64,000 bases of DNA from Microthrixaceae bacterium. Lineage in GTDB: Bacteria; Actinomycetota; Acidimicrobiia; Acidimicrobiales; Microtrichaceae. Shown piece by piece: positions 51,003 through 59,200 of the stretch. Made by a program: the position numbers and the translations under genes. Numbering within the stretch: the first letter of the stretch is position 1; every line of letters starts with the position of its first letter. A model generated the notes under the pieces. The model saw only the letters and a program-made list of their open reading frames with translations, had not been told where the DNA came from and did no database searches. Location: assembly GCA_023957995.1 (NCBI GenBank), contig JAMLGK010000004.1:164850-228849 (forward strand). Reading direction: 5' to 3'.

Positions 51003-52388
51003 TCAGATGAGACCGAGGCGGCGTGACATGTCGCTGCGGAACCGGCGGTCGGGATCGAGTTTCTCCCTGATCTCCTGCCACTGGGCCAGACGCGGGTACA
51101 TGACCGGGATCAGCTCGGGGCGCACCCTGCTGTCCTTCGCCAGGTAGATGCGACCACCGGCGGTCACCACCATCTCATCGAGTTCATCGAGCATGCTCTC
51201 GAGCCCGCTGGACACCGGCATGTCCAACGCCAGTGTCCAGCCCTCGAGCGGGAACGAGAGGTGCCCCTGGTTCGACGGGCCCATCCGCTTGAGGACTGCG
51301 AGGAACGACGATATCCCTGCCCCCGACAACTTCGACACGGCCCTGCGGATGGTTTCGGACTCCGAATCGGGCACCACGCACTGCCACTGCAGGAAACCGC
51401 GCTTGCCGTAGATCCGGTTCCACTCCGCGATCATGTCGAGCGGGTGGAAGAAGGCCTCGATGGACATGATCGCGTCACGACGCCTGGCGGGAGCCTTTCG
51501 GAACCACAGCTCGTTGAAGGCCCTGATACTGGCCCGGTTGAGCAGTCCTGAGGGCACCAGGTCGGGAGGCGACGGCAACTGCGTGGTCCTGAACTCCAGC
51601 GGCGCGGAGTGACCAGCCGCGCTCACCTCCTCGGCGGTCGCGAACCGCCCACGGTCGAGCACCGAACGACCCATCGAGGATCCACTGGAGACCAGGTCGA
51701 TCCAGGCCACGGAGTAGTCGTAGCGATCATCGCCCTCGATCATCAGCGACATCACGTCGTCGAGGTCGTTGGCACGGTCGGTGTCCACCAGCAGGCGACT
51801 CGAGGTCACGGGCTTCATCCGGATCGTGGCATCGAGCACCACGCCGGTGAGGCCCATACCTCCCGCGGTGGCCCAGAAGGCCTCGGGGTTGCCGTCCGCC
51901 GAGATCTCACGCACATCGCCGTTGCCGTCGAGCATGCGGAACGACTCGACGTGGTCGCACCACGAACCCGCCTGATGATGGTTCTTGCCGTGGATGTCGG
52001 CCGCTATGGCGCCGCCCACCGTCACCATGCGGGTTCCGGGGGTCACCGGCACGAACAACCCGAGCGGGACCAGGCGTTCCATCAGCTCGTGCAGGCTCGT
52101 CCCGGCTCTGGCGGTCACGCGAGCTCCGCCGAGGTCGATGTCGGTTATGCCGGTGTTGGCCGGGCCGCTCAGTACCAGGCCGCCGGCGTTCTGGGCACAG
52201 TCGCCGTAGCCCCGACCGAGCCCCCTCGGGACCAACCCGCGATCGGTTGCCATGCCCAGGGCAGCAACGTGCTCCCCGGTGGTGCGGGGTGAGACGACCT
52301 CGCTCTCGCTCGGCGCTGTCCTACCCCACCCCGACAACAGCTCCGGGTGCAGAACGAGGTCTGTCGGTCGTGCCTCGGGCTCGGTCAT
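51003..52388 (-). CDS. dprE1: Decaprenylphosphoryl-ribose 2'-oxidase-like (DprE1)
   Basis: A 461-residue FAD-binding oxidase. RGLGRGYGDCAQNAGG and HGKNHHQAGSWCDHVESF bind FAD in the manner of DprE1/aldonolactone oxidases. The C-terminal region has SFLAVLKRMGPSNQGHLSFP and GWTLALDMP. Paired with the UbiA gene upstream (4-bp overlap, ATGA) it should convert decaprenylphosphoryl-ribose toward the arabinose donor DPA for cell-wall arabinan. In mycobacteria the residue matching Ala in LALDMP is the cysteine targeted by benzothiazinones; here it is Ala. No dprE2 gene is seen in the window. Confidence 0.87.
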   Translation of the reverse strand: MTEPEARPTDLVLHPELLSGWGRTAPSESEVVSPRTTGEHVAALGMATDRGLVPRGLGRGYGDCAQNAGGLVLSGPANTGITDIDLGGARVTARAGTSLHELMERLVPLGLFVPVTPGTRMVTVGGAIAADIHGKNHHQAGSWCDHVESFRMLDGNGDVREISADGNPEAFWATAGGMGLTGVVLDATIRMKPVTSSRLLVDTDRANDLDDVMSLMIEGDDRYDYSVAWIDLVSSGSSMGRSVLDRGRFATAEEVSAAGHSAPLEFRTTQLPSPPDLVPSGLLNRASIRAFNELWFRKAPARRRDAIMSIEAFFHPLDMIAEWNRIYGKRGFLQWQCVVPDSESETIRRAVSKLSGAGISSFLAVLKRMGPSNQGHLSFPLEGWTLALDMPVSSGLESMLDELDEMVVTAGGRIYLAKDSRVRPELIPVMYPRLAQWQEIREKLDPDRRFRSDMSRRLGLI

Positions 52389-53350
52389 GCGTACACACCG
52401 ATCGCGATGCAGATCATCAGGAGCAGGCCCATCAGCTGCATCTGTCGGTCGTGCAGGATGACATCCTCGGGCGCTGAGCCCTTGCCCTGGTCCACCAGCA
52501 GTGCGTATCGCAGGATGGCGATGAGGAACGGGATGATCGACAACTGGGCCCAAGGGGTGTGCACCGTCGTCGTGACCTGTGCGGACGAGCCGGCCTCGAC
52601 AGCCCAGAGGCAGTAGCTGATTATCGTGCCGGCAGCAGCGACCGTTCGCACGAAGCCGAGGTACTCCGGGCTGTACTCACCGAGGGTCGCTCGCAACGAC
52701 GACGCCTTCTCACCCAGTTCCACCGATTCGGCATGCCGCTTGGCCGCTGCGATGAACAGGGATCCGAACAACGAGATGACCAGGAACCAGTCCGACACAT
52801 CCACCCCGGCGGCGAAAGCACCGCCGAGCAGGCGGAGGATGAACCCCGCCGAGAGGATCACCAGGTCGATCACCACCACCCGCTTGAGCCAGAACGAATA
52901 GGTGGTGGTGAGCACGGCATAGCCGGCCACCACTCCGCCGAGCGCCCAGTTGGGATCGGATCCGATCCCACGGTTGAACAGAGCGAGCAGCACTCCGACC
53001 ACGAAGAGCACCGCTGCGGTCACGATCGCTGCGGGGATCGGCACCACACCAGCAGCGATGGGCCTGAAGCGCTTCTTGGGGTGCTCTCGGTCCGACTGCA
53101 CGTCGAGGATGTCGTTGAGCATGTAGGTGGCCGACGACACCATGCAGAAAGCCACGAATCCGATGAAGGTGACGCGCAAGTAGTAGAACGAGTCAGTGGG
53201 GTCGAGCACCCCCGCCGCGGCAGGCGCCACGAAGACCAGCACGTTCTTGGCCCACTGCTTCGGACGGGCCTCGCGCACCAGACCCCCGAGCAGGGAGCTC
53301 CCTGTGGCTGGATCTGGGGAGGTGGACTCCCGGGTCTTCTGGTCGGTCAC
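52385..53350 (-). CDS. ubiA: Decaprenyl-phosphate phosphoribosyltransferase (UbiA family)
   Basis: A 321-residue multi-helix prenyltransferase. NDILDVQSDREHPKKRFRP is the first Asp-rich motif of UbiA enzymes, in the form used by decaprenyl-phosphate 5-phosphoribosyltransferase (Rv3806c-like). The second motif is KRHAESVELGEKA. It attaches phosphoribose to decaprenyl phosphate, and DprE1 then oxidises the product. Start GTG 53350 has GAGGGAATGGCGAC upstream. The stop/start overlap with dprE1 indicates an operon. Confidence 0.88.
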   Translation of the reverse strand: MTDQKTRESTSPDPATGSSLLGGLVREARPKQWAKNVLVFVAPAAAGVLDPTDSFYYLRVTFIGFVAFCMVSSATYMLNDILDVQSDREHPKKRFRPIAAGVVPIPAAIVTAAVLFVVGVLLALFNRGIGSDPNWALGGVVAGYAVLTTTYSFWLKRVVVIDLVILSAGFILRLLGGAFAAGVDVSDWFLVISLFGSLFIAAAKRHAESVELGEKASSLRATLGEYSPEYLGFVRTVAAAGTIISYCLWAVEAGSSAQVTTTVHTPWAQLSIIPFLIAILRYALLVDQGKGSAPEDVILHDRQMQLMGLLLMICIAIGVYA

Positions 53351-53431
53351 GTCGCCATTCCCTCGGCCGGATGCTTCCCCCGAACGCAGCCAACTGTACC
53401 GGCGGGCCCCCGACAGTCGAAACGTTCCGAC

Positions 53432-54487
53432 CTACCGCTGCGGTGCCCCGGGACGAACCCGCCGCAGTACTGCCCGAACCGCATCCGGGGCGCTGGAGAC
53501 CTCGAGATGACCGTGTGCCGCACGCAGCAGCCGATCATTGACCGCCCTTCCCATGCCCGGCGGGTCGAGAGCCGAGACCAGCACCGCGTCGAACGCTGCA
53601 CCGCGCGCTTCGCGATCGAGTTCCCGTAGCAACGAGTAGAGGGTCCGCGCTGCCTCCTGCGGTTCCGGGAGCTCGACACGACGAACCGTCACCCCCTGCT
53701 CCGACAGCGCCTGTTCCAGACCGTCGGCGGTCGAGGGGGAATCGGCGAGCAGCAGCGCCACATCAGGGGCGTAGTGCGACACGCCGGTGCCAGGTGATTG
53801 CACATCATCGGAATCCTGCGCCAGCACGTGGTCGGGCACCTCGAGGTGACCCTCACCCAACACCGCTCGGATCGCCTCGACCGGCACTGCTCCGGGCCGC
53901 AGCACGGTCGCACGGTCGCCTCTCATCGAGACGACCGTCGATTCGATTCCCAGCGCGGTCGGACCGCCATCGATCACCCACGGCACGCTCCGGCCCAGCT
54001 CGTCGACCACGTGGGCGGCCGTCGTGGGACTCACCCGGCCGAATCGATTCGCCGAAGGGGCCGCCACGGGCACACCCGCGGCCGAGATGAGCTCCAGCGC
54101 CGTCTCGTTGGCCGGACAGCGAAGCCCCAGCGTCGTCCCCTCCGACACCTCTGCCGCCACTTGCACGCGCCTACCGATCCTTGTCGAGCGGGGGACCACG
54201 ACGGTGAGTGGTCCCGGCCAGAACTCCTCCACCAACGTGGCCACCACACCGTTTCGCGAACCCAGGTCACCCACCTCGGAGGCCATGGCGCTGCTGTCCA
54301 CATGCACGATCAGCGGATCCGACGAGGGCCGGCCCTTGGCGGTGAACACCGAACGCACCGCCGCAGCGTTGGTTGCATCGGCTCCCAACCCGTAGACGGT
54401 CTCTGTCGGGAAGGCCACCAACTCGCCAGCGGTGAGCCGCGCCGCGCCGAAGTGGATCCCCTCGCGATCCGCAGCGAGGATCTGCAT
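53432..54487 (-). CDS. L-threonylcarbamoyladenylate synthase (Sua5)
   Basis: A 351-residue full-length Sua5. The YrdC domain has AFPTETVYGLGADATN, KGRPSSDPLIVHV, WPGPLTVVVPR, the APSANRFGRVSPT segment and GIESTVVSM. The C-terminal Sua5 domain follows (about 230-345). It makes threonylcarbamoyl-AMP for the t6A37 tRNA modification. ATG 54487 is taken; GTG 54505 is in frame upstream. The other t6A genes are elsewhere. Confidence 0.94.
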   Translation of the reverse strand: MQILAADREGIHFGAARLTAGELVAFPTETVYGLGADATNAAAVRSVFTAKGRPSSDPLIVHVDSSAMASEVGDLGSRNGVVATLVEEFWPGPLTVVVPRSTRIGRRVQVAAEVSEGTTLGLRCPANETALELISAAGVPVAAPSANRFGRVSPTTAAHVVDELGRSVPWVIDGGPTALGIESTVVSMRGDRATVLRPGAVPVEAIRAVLGEGHLEVPDHVLAQDSDDVQSPGTGVSHYAPDVALLLADSPSTADGLEQALSEQGVTVRRVELPEPQEAARTLYSLLRELDREARGAAFDAVLVSALDPPGMGRAVNDRLLRAAHGHLEVSSAPDAVRAVLRRVRPGAPQR

Positions 54488-54578
54488 GGTTGGTCCTGTG
54501 CCCACCTCGGAACTCTCGCAGGCGGTGCGGGTGGGGACCAGATCACGGGTCGACCGGTTATGTTCGGCACCGTCGGAT

Positions 54579-54605
54579 GCCGGAATCGCCGGATTCGCCG
54601 GAATC
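54579..54605. repeat. 9-bp tandem repeat x3 in leader
   Basis: GCCGGAATC, GCCGGATTC, GCCGGAATC in the 5' leader of the disulfide-oxidoreductase gene. Confidence 0.85.
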
Positions 54606-54627
54606 GCCCAGGAACGGAGTCCATCGG

Positions 54628-56007
54628 ATGAGTGGTACCAAGCGTGTCGTGGTCATCGGGGGTGATGCAGCAGGAATGTCCGCGGCATCCCAACTGCGCC
54701 GCATGACCGCTGCTTCGGAGGTGGAGATCGTGGCGTTCGAACGAGGCCCCCGAACCTCCTACGCCGCGTGCGGGCTCCCATATCTGGTCGAGGACCTGGT
54801 CGGGTCGCCCGACGACCTGATCGCCCGAACGCCCGAACAGTTCGCAGAACGCGGCATCGACGCGCGGGTCCACCACGAAGTGCTGTCCATCGATGTGGAC
54901 GATCGCACCGTGCTCGTTCGAAACCTCGCCGAAGGCACCGAGTCGGTCGAGGGATGGGACGAACTGGTCATCGCCACCGGCGGGTCCGGCGTGCGCCCAC
55001 CGCTGCCCGGAATCGATTGCGCCGAGGTCCTCCAACTCCGCACGCTCGACGACGCTGCTGAGATGGACCGCCTGATCAACGCTGGAGCCACCTCCGCGGT
55101 TGTGGTCGGGGCGGGCTACATCGGCCTGGAGGTGACCGAGGCCCTGTGCGCGAGAGGTCTGGCCGTCACAACGATCGAGCTCGCAGACTCCGTGATGGCT
55201 GCAACGCTCGACGCGGACATCGCCGAACCGGTAGCGCAGGCGATGCGCTCCAAGGGCGTCGACCTGAGACTCGGCACCGGGGTCGAGACCTTCATCACAG
55301 CCGACGGCCACCTGACGGCGGTGAGCGCCGGCGGAGCGGAGATACCTTGCGATTTCGCGGTCCTCGGCCTGGGTGTGCGCCCCAACACCTCGGTAGCTGC
55401 CGAGGCGGGAGTCCCCGTCGGAGACACAGGGGGCATAGTTGTCGACGAACGCATGCACACGCCCATCGACGGCATCTGGGCAGCCGGGGACTGCGTCGAA
55501 TCGAGCCACAGGATCACCGGTGACCGTCTGGTCGTGGCCCTCGGGACCCACGCCAACAAACAGGGACGGGTTCTGGGCATCAACCTCGCTGGCGGCGACG
55601 CCACGTTCCCCGGGGTGTTGGGCACCGCAATCACCAAGTTCGCCGAGCTCGAGATCGGCCGCACCGGCCTGAGCGAGCGCGAGGCGGATGCGGCCGGCAT
55701 CCCGGTCATCACCAGCACCTCGTCATCGCGCACCCGGGCGGGCTACTACCCGGGAGCCGACGAGGTAACCACCAAGCTCACCGTTCGCCGCGACGATGGA
55801 ACCCTCCTCGGGGCGCAGATCGTGGGCGGGTCAGGGGCGGGCAAACGAATCGACACCCTCGCTACGGCCATCTGGTGTTCGATGACCGTCGACGACCTGT
55901 CCATGGCCGACCTCTCCTATGCTCCGCCGTTCTCTCCGGTGCGGGATCCGGTTGTCCTCGCTGCCGGAGTAGCCGCACGCGAGTTGCGCGGAGCCACAGG
56001 TGGCTAG
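54628..56007 (+). CDS. CoA-disulfide-reductase-like FAD/NAD(P)H oxidoreductase
   Basis: A 459-residue flavoprotein of the single-cysteine disulfide-reductase group. FAD site VVVIGGDAAGMSAASQL; redox Cys48 in SYAACGLPYLVEDL; NAD(P)H site AVVVGAGYIGLEV; second FAD site GIWAAGDCVESSH. The C-terminal dimerisation domain is intact (KLTVRRDDGTLLGAQIVGG). It may reduce CoA disulfide or peroxides; the organism also uses mycothiol, so the thiol partner is not certain. GGAACGGAG precedes ATG 54628. Overlaps engB by 8 bp. Confidence 0.9.
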   Translation: MSGTKRVVVIGGDAAGMSAASQLRRMTAASEVEIVAFERGPRTSYAACGLPYLVEDLVGSPDDLIARTPEQFAERGIDARVHHEVLSIDVDDRTVLVRNLAEGTESVEGWDELVIATGGSGVRPPLPGIDCAEVLQLRTLDDAAEMDRLINAGATSAVVVGAGYIGLEVTEALCARGLAVTTIELADSVMAATLDADIAEPVAQAMRSKGVDLRLGTGVETFITADGHLTAVSAGGAEIPCDFAVLGLGVRPNTSVAAEAGVPVGDTGGIVVDERMHTPIDGIWAAGDCVESSHRITGDRLVVALGTHANKQGRVLGINLAGGDATFPGVLGTAITKFAELEIGRTGLSEREADAAGIPVITSTSSSRTRAGYYPGADEVTTKLTVRRDDGTLLGAQIVGGSGAGKRIDTLATAIWCSMTVDDLSMADLSYAPPFSPVRDPVVLAAGVAARELRGATGG

Positions 56008-56611
56008 GGAAACACCGATCCGGCTCGAGTTCACGACCTCGGCGCCCGATGTGGATCACCTGCCCCCATCGGTCAGCGAGGTTGCCTTCGCCGGCCGCTC
56101 GAACGTGGGCAAGTCGTCGCTGATCAACGCCGTGGCCAACCGCAAGGACCTCGCACAGGTGTCCCGCACACCGGGACGCACCCGGCTGCTCAACGTGTTC
56201 ACCCTCGGTGAGCAGCCGGTGGGCTCCGACGGAGCCGCACGCGTGGTGGACCTACCCGGCTACGGGTACGCAAACGTGCCGAAGCACGTGCGCGCCACGT
56301 GGGGGCCCATGATCGAGAACTACCTGCTGGACCGGGAACCCCTCCGGATGGTTCTGGTGCTCGTCGACGGCGAGGTGGGTCCGACGGCACTCGACCTGGG
56401 AATGCTCGACTGGGTCCGTCACAGCGGTATCCCACACAGCGTGATCGCCACCAAGCACGACAAGGTTCGTTCGGCCCAGCGTTCCAAGCGCAAGGCAGAG
56501 GTGGCATCGCGGTGCGAACTCGAACCACGCGATGTGCTGTGGGTCAGCGCCGCGAAGGGCGTGAACATCGATCAACTCCGATCGAGAATGCGCTCCTGGC
56601 TCCTCGACTAG
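56000..56611 (+). CDS. engB: Ribosome biogenesis GTPase EngB/YsxC
   Basis: A 203-residue GTPase. G1 GRSNVGKSS, G3 DLPGYGYANV, G4 TKHDKV and G5 SAAKG are all present. EngB acts in large-subunit assembly. Starts at GTG 56000, overlapping the oxidoreductase stop by 8 bp, which suggests translational coupling. Convergent with rskA. Confidence 0.94.
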   Translation: MARETPIRLEFTTSAPDVDHLPPSVSEVAFAGRSNVGKSSLINAVANRKDLAQVSRTPGRTRLLNVFTLGEQPVGSDGAARVVDLPGYGYANVPKHVRATWGPMIENYLLDREPLRMVLVLVDGEVGPTALDLGMLDWVRHSGIPHSVIATKHDKVRSAQRSKRKAEVASRCELEPRDVLWVSAAKGVNIDQLRSRMRSWLLD

Positions 56612-56660
56612 CACTACGACCGAGCGACCTCAGCCGGCCCGTGGTCCGCCGCTGCGCCGG

Positions 56661-57437
56661 TCAGGCTGCAGAGGTGAACACGATCTCCGTGGTCGGCTCG
56701 GTCGAGCCCCCAACGGGTTCGATGGTGATGTTCCAGCTCTCGACATCCGACAGGTCGGCATCCACGGGTATGGCGACCGTGCCATCCTCGCCCGGGGTGA
56801 ACACACCCGCAGGTTCCATTCCGGCCGGCGTCTCACCCCACAGCTGGTAGACGTGGGTCTCGTCGGTTCCGTGCACGTGGTCCCCCACCACGACCGTCGC
56901 GTTGTGCGTATCGGAGTGGACCACAGCCAGGTCGGTGCCTTCGCGCGCCACGTCATCGGAGTGGAGGGCAACCATCACCGCATCGGGTGCATCCACGACG
57001 GCGGCCACCTCGGCATCGGGACCATCCCCGTTGGTTCCCGAGATGACGAGCCCCACCGCGGCCAGTGCCACCACGAACACGACGGCGGCGGCCGCCAGCA
57101 GGGGCCAACGGTCGCGTTCGGCGCGGGCAGCACCGCCTCCCGGGGCGGGCGCGGACTCGACGGTCCGTGTCGGGACGGATTCCCGGGCAACGGGATTGGG
57201 AGCTGCCCGACCCGACACCTGCGGTGTGCGGGTGATCGCCTCGAGTGTGGCCCCCTTGAGAGCCGCCGGGGGCGACGCGTCGGCGTCCACCAGTGCGCCG
57301 GCAACCTCGGAGAAGCCCGACAGCTCCTCCAGGCAACTGGGACAACCGTCGAGATGGGCCTCGAAACGACGGCGTTCGAGTTCGTCCAGGGCGTCGAGCG
57401 CGTAGGCGGCGACCAGGTCGTGCGTGTCTTCAGACAT
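56661..57437 (-). CDS. rskA: Anti-sigma-K factor RskA
   Basis: A 258-residue membrane anti-sigma factor. The N-terminal zinc anti-sigma fold has HLDGCPSCLEELS (His-x3-Cys-x2-Cys). One transmembrane helix lies at about residues 112-134. The outside RskA domain ends with WGETPAGMEPAGVFTPGEDG and ITIEPVGGSTEPT. Intramembrane proteolysis would release SigK. It overlaps sigK by 8 bp. Confidence 0.93.
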   Translation of the reverse strand: MSEDTHDLVAAYALDALDELERRRFEAHLDGCPSCLEELSGFSEVAGALVDADASPPAALKGATLEAITRTPQVSGRAAPNPVARESVPTRTVESAPAPGGGAARAERDRWPLLAAAAVVFVVALAAVGLVISGTNGDGPDAEVAAVVDAPDAVMVALHSDDVAREGTDLAVVHSDTHNATVVVGDHVHGTDETHVYQLWGETPAGMEPAGVFTPGEDGTVAIPVDADLSDVESWNITIEPVGGSTEPTTEIVFTSAA

Positions 57438-58044
57438 GATCCACCTCCATCACTTTTCGCAGACGGGTCAACCCGTCACGGATGCGTGTCTTGACCGTAC
57501 CTTCGGGAGTATCGAGCATTTCGGCAACCTCCCGATAGGTGTGTCCGCCGAAGTAGGCGAGTTCGATCGCCTCCCGTTGCGCCTCCGAGAGCCCGGCCAA
57601 CGCGTTGACGACGAGTCCTCGCTGCTCCGCTGCCTGCACGAGCTCGGATGGCTCCTCGGCCACCGGCGTGCGATCCGGACGGATGTCCGCCTCTGCCTGT
57701 TCGCGCACTCGGGAAGCCTGCGACGACCGCACCCGGTCGACCGCCTTTCGGTGCGCCAGGGTCGCAGCCCAGGCGCGCACCGATCCCCGCTCCGGGTCGA
57801 ACCGGGCTGCCAGCCGCCAGATGTCGACCATGACCTCCTGGGTCACCTCTTCTGATTGGGCCTGGTCGCGCAGGACTGCCAGGACGATGGAGTGCACCTT
57901 CGAGATCAGCAGGTCGTACAGAAGGGAGAAGGCATCGCGGTCGCCACCGGCCACCGAGATCAGGAGCGCGGCCTCCTCACCTGGCTCGGCCGCACCCCGA
58001 GGGCGCTGAGCAGGGGTCGACCGATCGCTCTCCAAGACGACCAT
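57430..58044 (-). CDS. sigK: ECF sigma factor SigK
   Basis: A 204-residue extracytoplasmic-function sigma factor. Region 2 (AFSLLYDLLISKVHSIVLAV, then EEVTQEVMVDIWRLAARFDP) and region 4 (LSEAQREAIELAYFGGHTYR, then EGTVKTRIRDGLTRLRK) are both complete. It is held by RskA, whose start overlaps. In mycobacteria SigK controls mpt70/mpt83 fasciclin proteins; a fasciclin remnant lies next door. ATG 58044 is the start. Confidence 0.93.
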   Translation of the reverse strand: MVVLESDRSTPAQRPRGAAEPGEEAALLISVAGGDRDAFSLLYDLLISKVHSIVLAVLRDQAQSEEVTQEVMVDIWRLAARFDPERGSVRAWAATLAHRKAVDRVRSSQASRVREQAEADIRPDRTPVAEEPSELVQAAEQRGLVVNALAGLSEAQREAIELAYFGGHTYREVAEMLDTPEGTVKTRIRDGLTRLRKVMEVDHV

Positions 58045-58327
58045 GTTTGCATCTGAGGACAACCGGAGCACGGTCGGTCCGTGGCTGGACGCACCTCTGG
58101 CGACCACAGGGCAGCGGCGACGCCGGACCGCAGACTCCGCCAGCAGGAACCCCGAGCGGCGGCACCATGGGTGGCCGCGGTGCACACGGACGCGGGGGGA
58201 CAGATCCATGCCCACCGTGCCGTCGACCACTGCTGTGTGTTCCACACCGATTGTTCGGAGCCGACGCGCCGCCGGATTGCCGCATTTCCCGGGCCGATCG
58301 GCCGATGAGTCCGATCCCACCACCACC

Positions 58328-58405
58328 GAGGCCGATCTGGTCGACACGCTCAACAGTGAGGGTCCCTTCACGATCTTCGCTCCTGCCAACAGCGCGTTCG
58401 AGGCA
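58328..58405 (+). pseudogene. Fasciclin (FAS1) fragment
   Basis: This lies in the 408-bp stretch without an intact gene (58045-58452). It encodes EADLVDTLNSEGPFTIFAPA followed by NSAFEA, 26 residues matching the conserved H1 region of FAS1 domains. The surrounding sequence in the frame is unrelated, there is no signal peptide, and the domain breaks off after FEA. It is the remnant of a FAS1 gene. The rest of the 408-bp stretch holds nothing else I recognise. The adjoining sigK-rskA locus controls FAS1 proteins in mycobacteria. Confidence 0.7.
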
Positions 58406-58452
58406 CCTGCTCCTACAGGGGCGGGTCCCGTTCGCGTGTGGGAACATCTGCC

Positions 58453-59166
58453 ATGGCCGAACTCGAACATCTCTACGAGGACTGGGACCGAGCTCTTGCA
58501 GTGGTGGCCCATCCCGACGACATGGAGTACGGGGCTGCGAGTGCAGTGGCCCGGTGGACGGCTTCGGGCAAATCCGTGTCGTACCTGCTGATCACAGACG
58601 GCGAGGCCGGAATCTCCGACCTCCCACCTGATCAGGTCGCTCCGCTGCGGCGCGAGGAACAGCGGCGATCATGTGAGATCGTCGGTGTCGACCAACTCGA
58701 GTTCCTCGGCCTGCCCGATGGACTGTTGGAGGAGGGCCTCGAACTGCGCCGAGAGATAGCTGCGGCGATCCGGAGGCACCGCCCCGAGGTGCTCCTCGGA
58801 ATCAACCACCGCGACGGTTGGGGTGGGCCGAGCTGGAACCACGTGGATCACCGGGTCGTGGGACGCTGCCTGCTCGATGCCGCCCGCGACGCCGCCAACC
58901 CGTGGGTGTTCACCGACCTCGACCTCGAGCCCTGGGATGGCGTGCGCTGGGCGGCCTTCGGTGGCTCTCCGGAGCCGACCCATGGCGTCGACGTGGGTGA
59001 CTTCCTCGACAGGGGTATCGAGTCCCTCGCGGCGCATTCCGTGTATCTGGAACACCTCGGTGGCGACATGGCCGATCCGGGGACCTTTCTGAGGCGCAAC
59101 GCGAAATCAGCGGGGCACCGCCTCGGCGTGGAGTACGCGGCGACCTTCGAACTGTTCTACCTCTGA
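58453..59166 (+). CDS. PIG-L-family deacetylase
   Basis: A 237-residue PIG-L/LmbE zinc hydrolase. ALAVVAHPDDMEYGAASAV carries the metal ligands and the catalytic Asp, and NHVDHRVVG the third His. LLITDGEAGISDLPP is typical. It would deacetylate a GlcNAc-like or amide substrate; the specific one is not readable. ATG 58453 is preferred to GTG 58438. Third PIG-L protein of the window. Confidence 0.88.
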   Translation: MAELEHLYEDWDRALAVVAHPDDMEYGAASAVARWTASGKSVSYLLITDGEAGISDLPPDQVAPLRREEQRRSCEIVGVDQLEFLGLPDGLLEEGLELRREIAAAIRRHRPEVLLGINHRDGWGGPSWNHVDHRVVGRCLLDAARDAANPWVFTDLDLEPWDGVRWAAFGGSPEPTHGVDVGDFLDRGIESLAAHSVYLEHLGGDMADPGTFLRRNAKSAGHRLGVEYAATFELFYL

Positions 59167-59200
59167 GCGCCGGCCCGCGGGAACCTCCCGTGACATCGCC

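Noticed and set aside
49450..51081. 543-codon open frame antisense to the binding protein
   Set aside because: Shadow frame; the lipoprotein strand has signal peptide and family motifs.
58043..58591. Full-length gene containing the FAS1 fragment
   Set aside because: The flanking residues are unrelated, it lacks a signal peptide and runs into the PIG-L gene in another frame.
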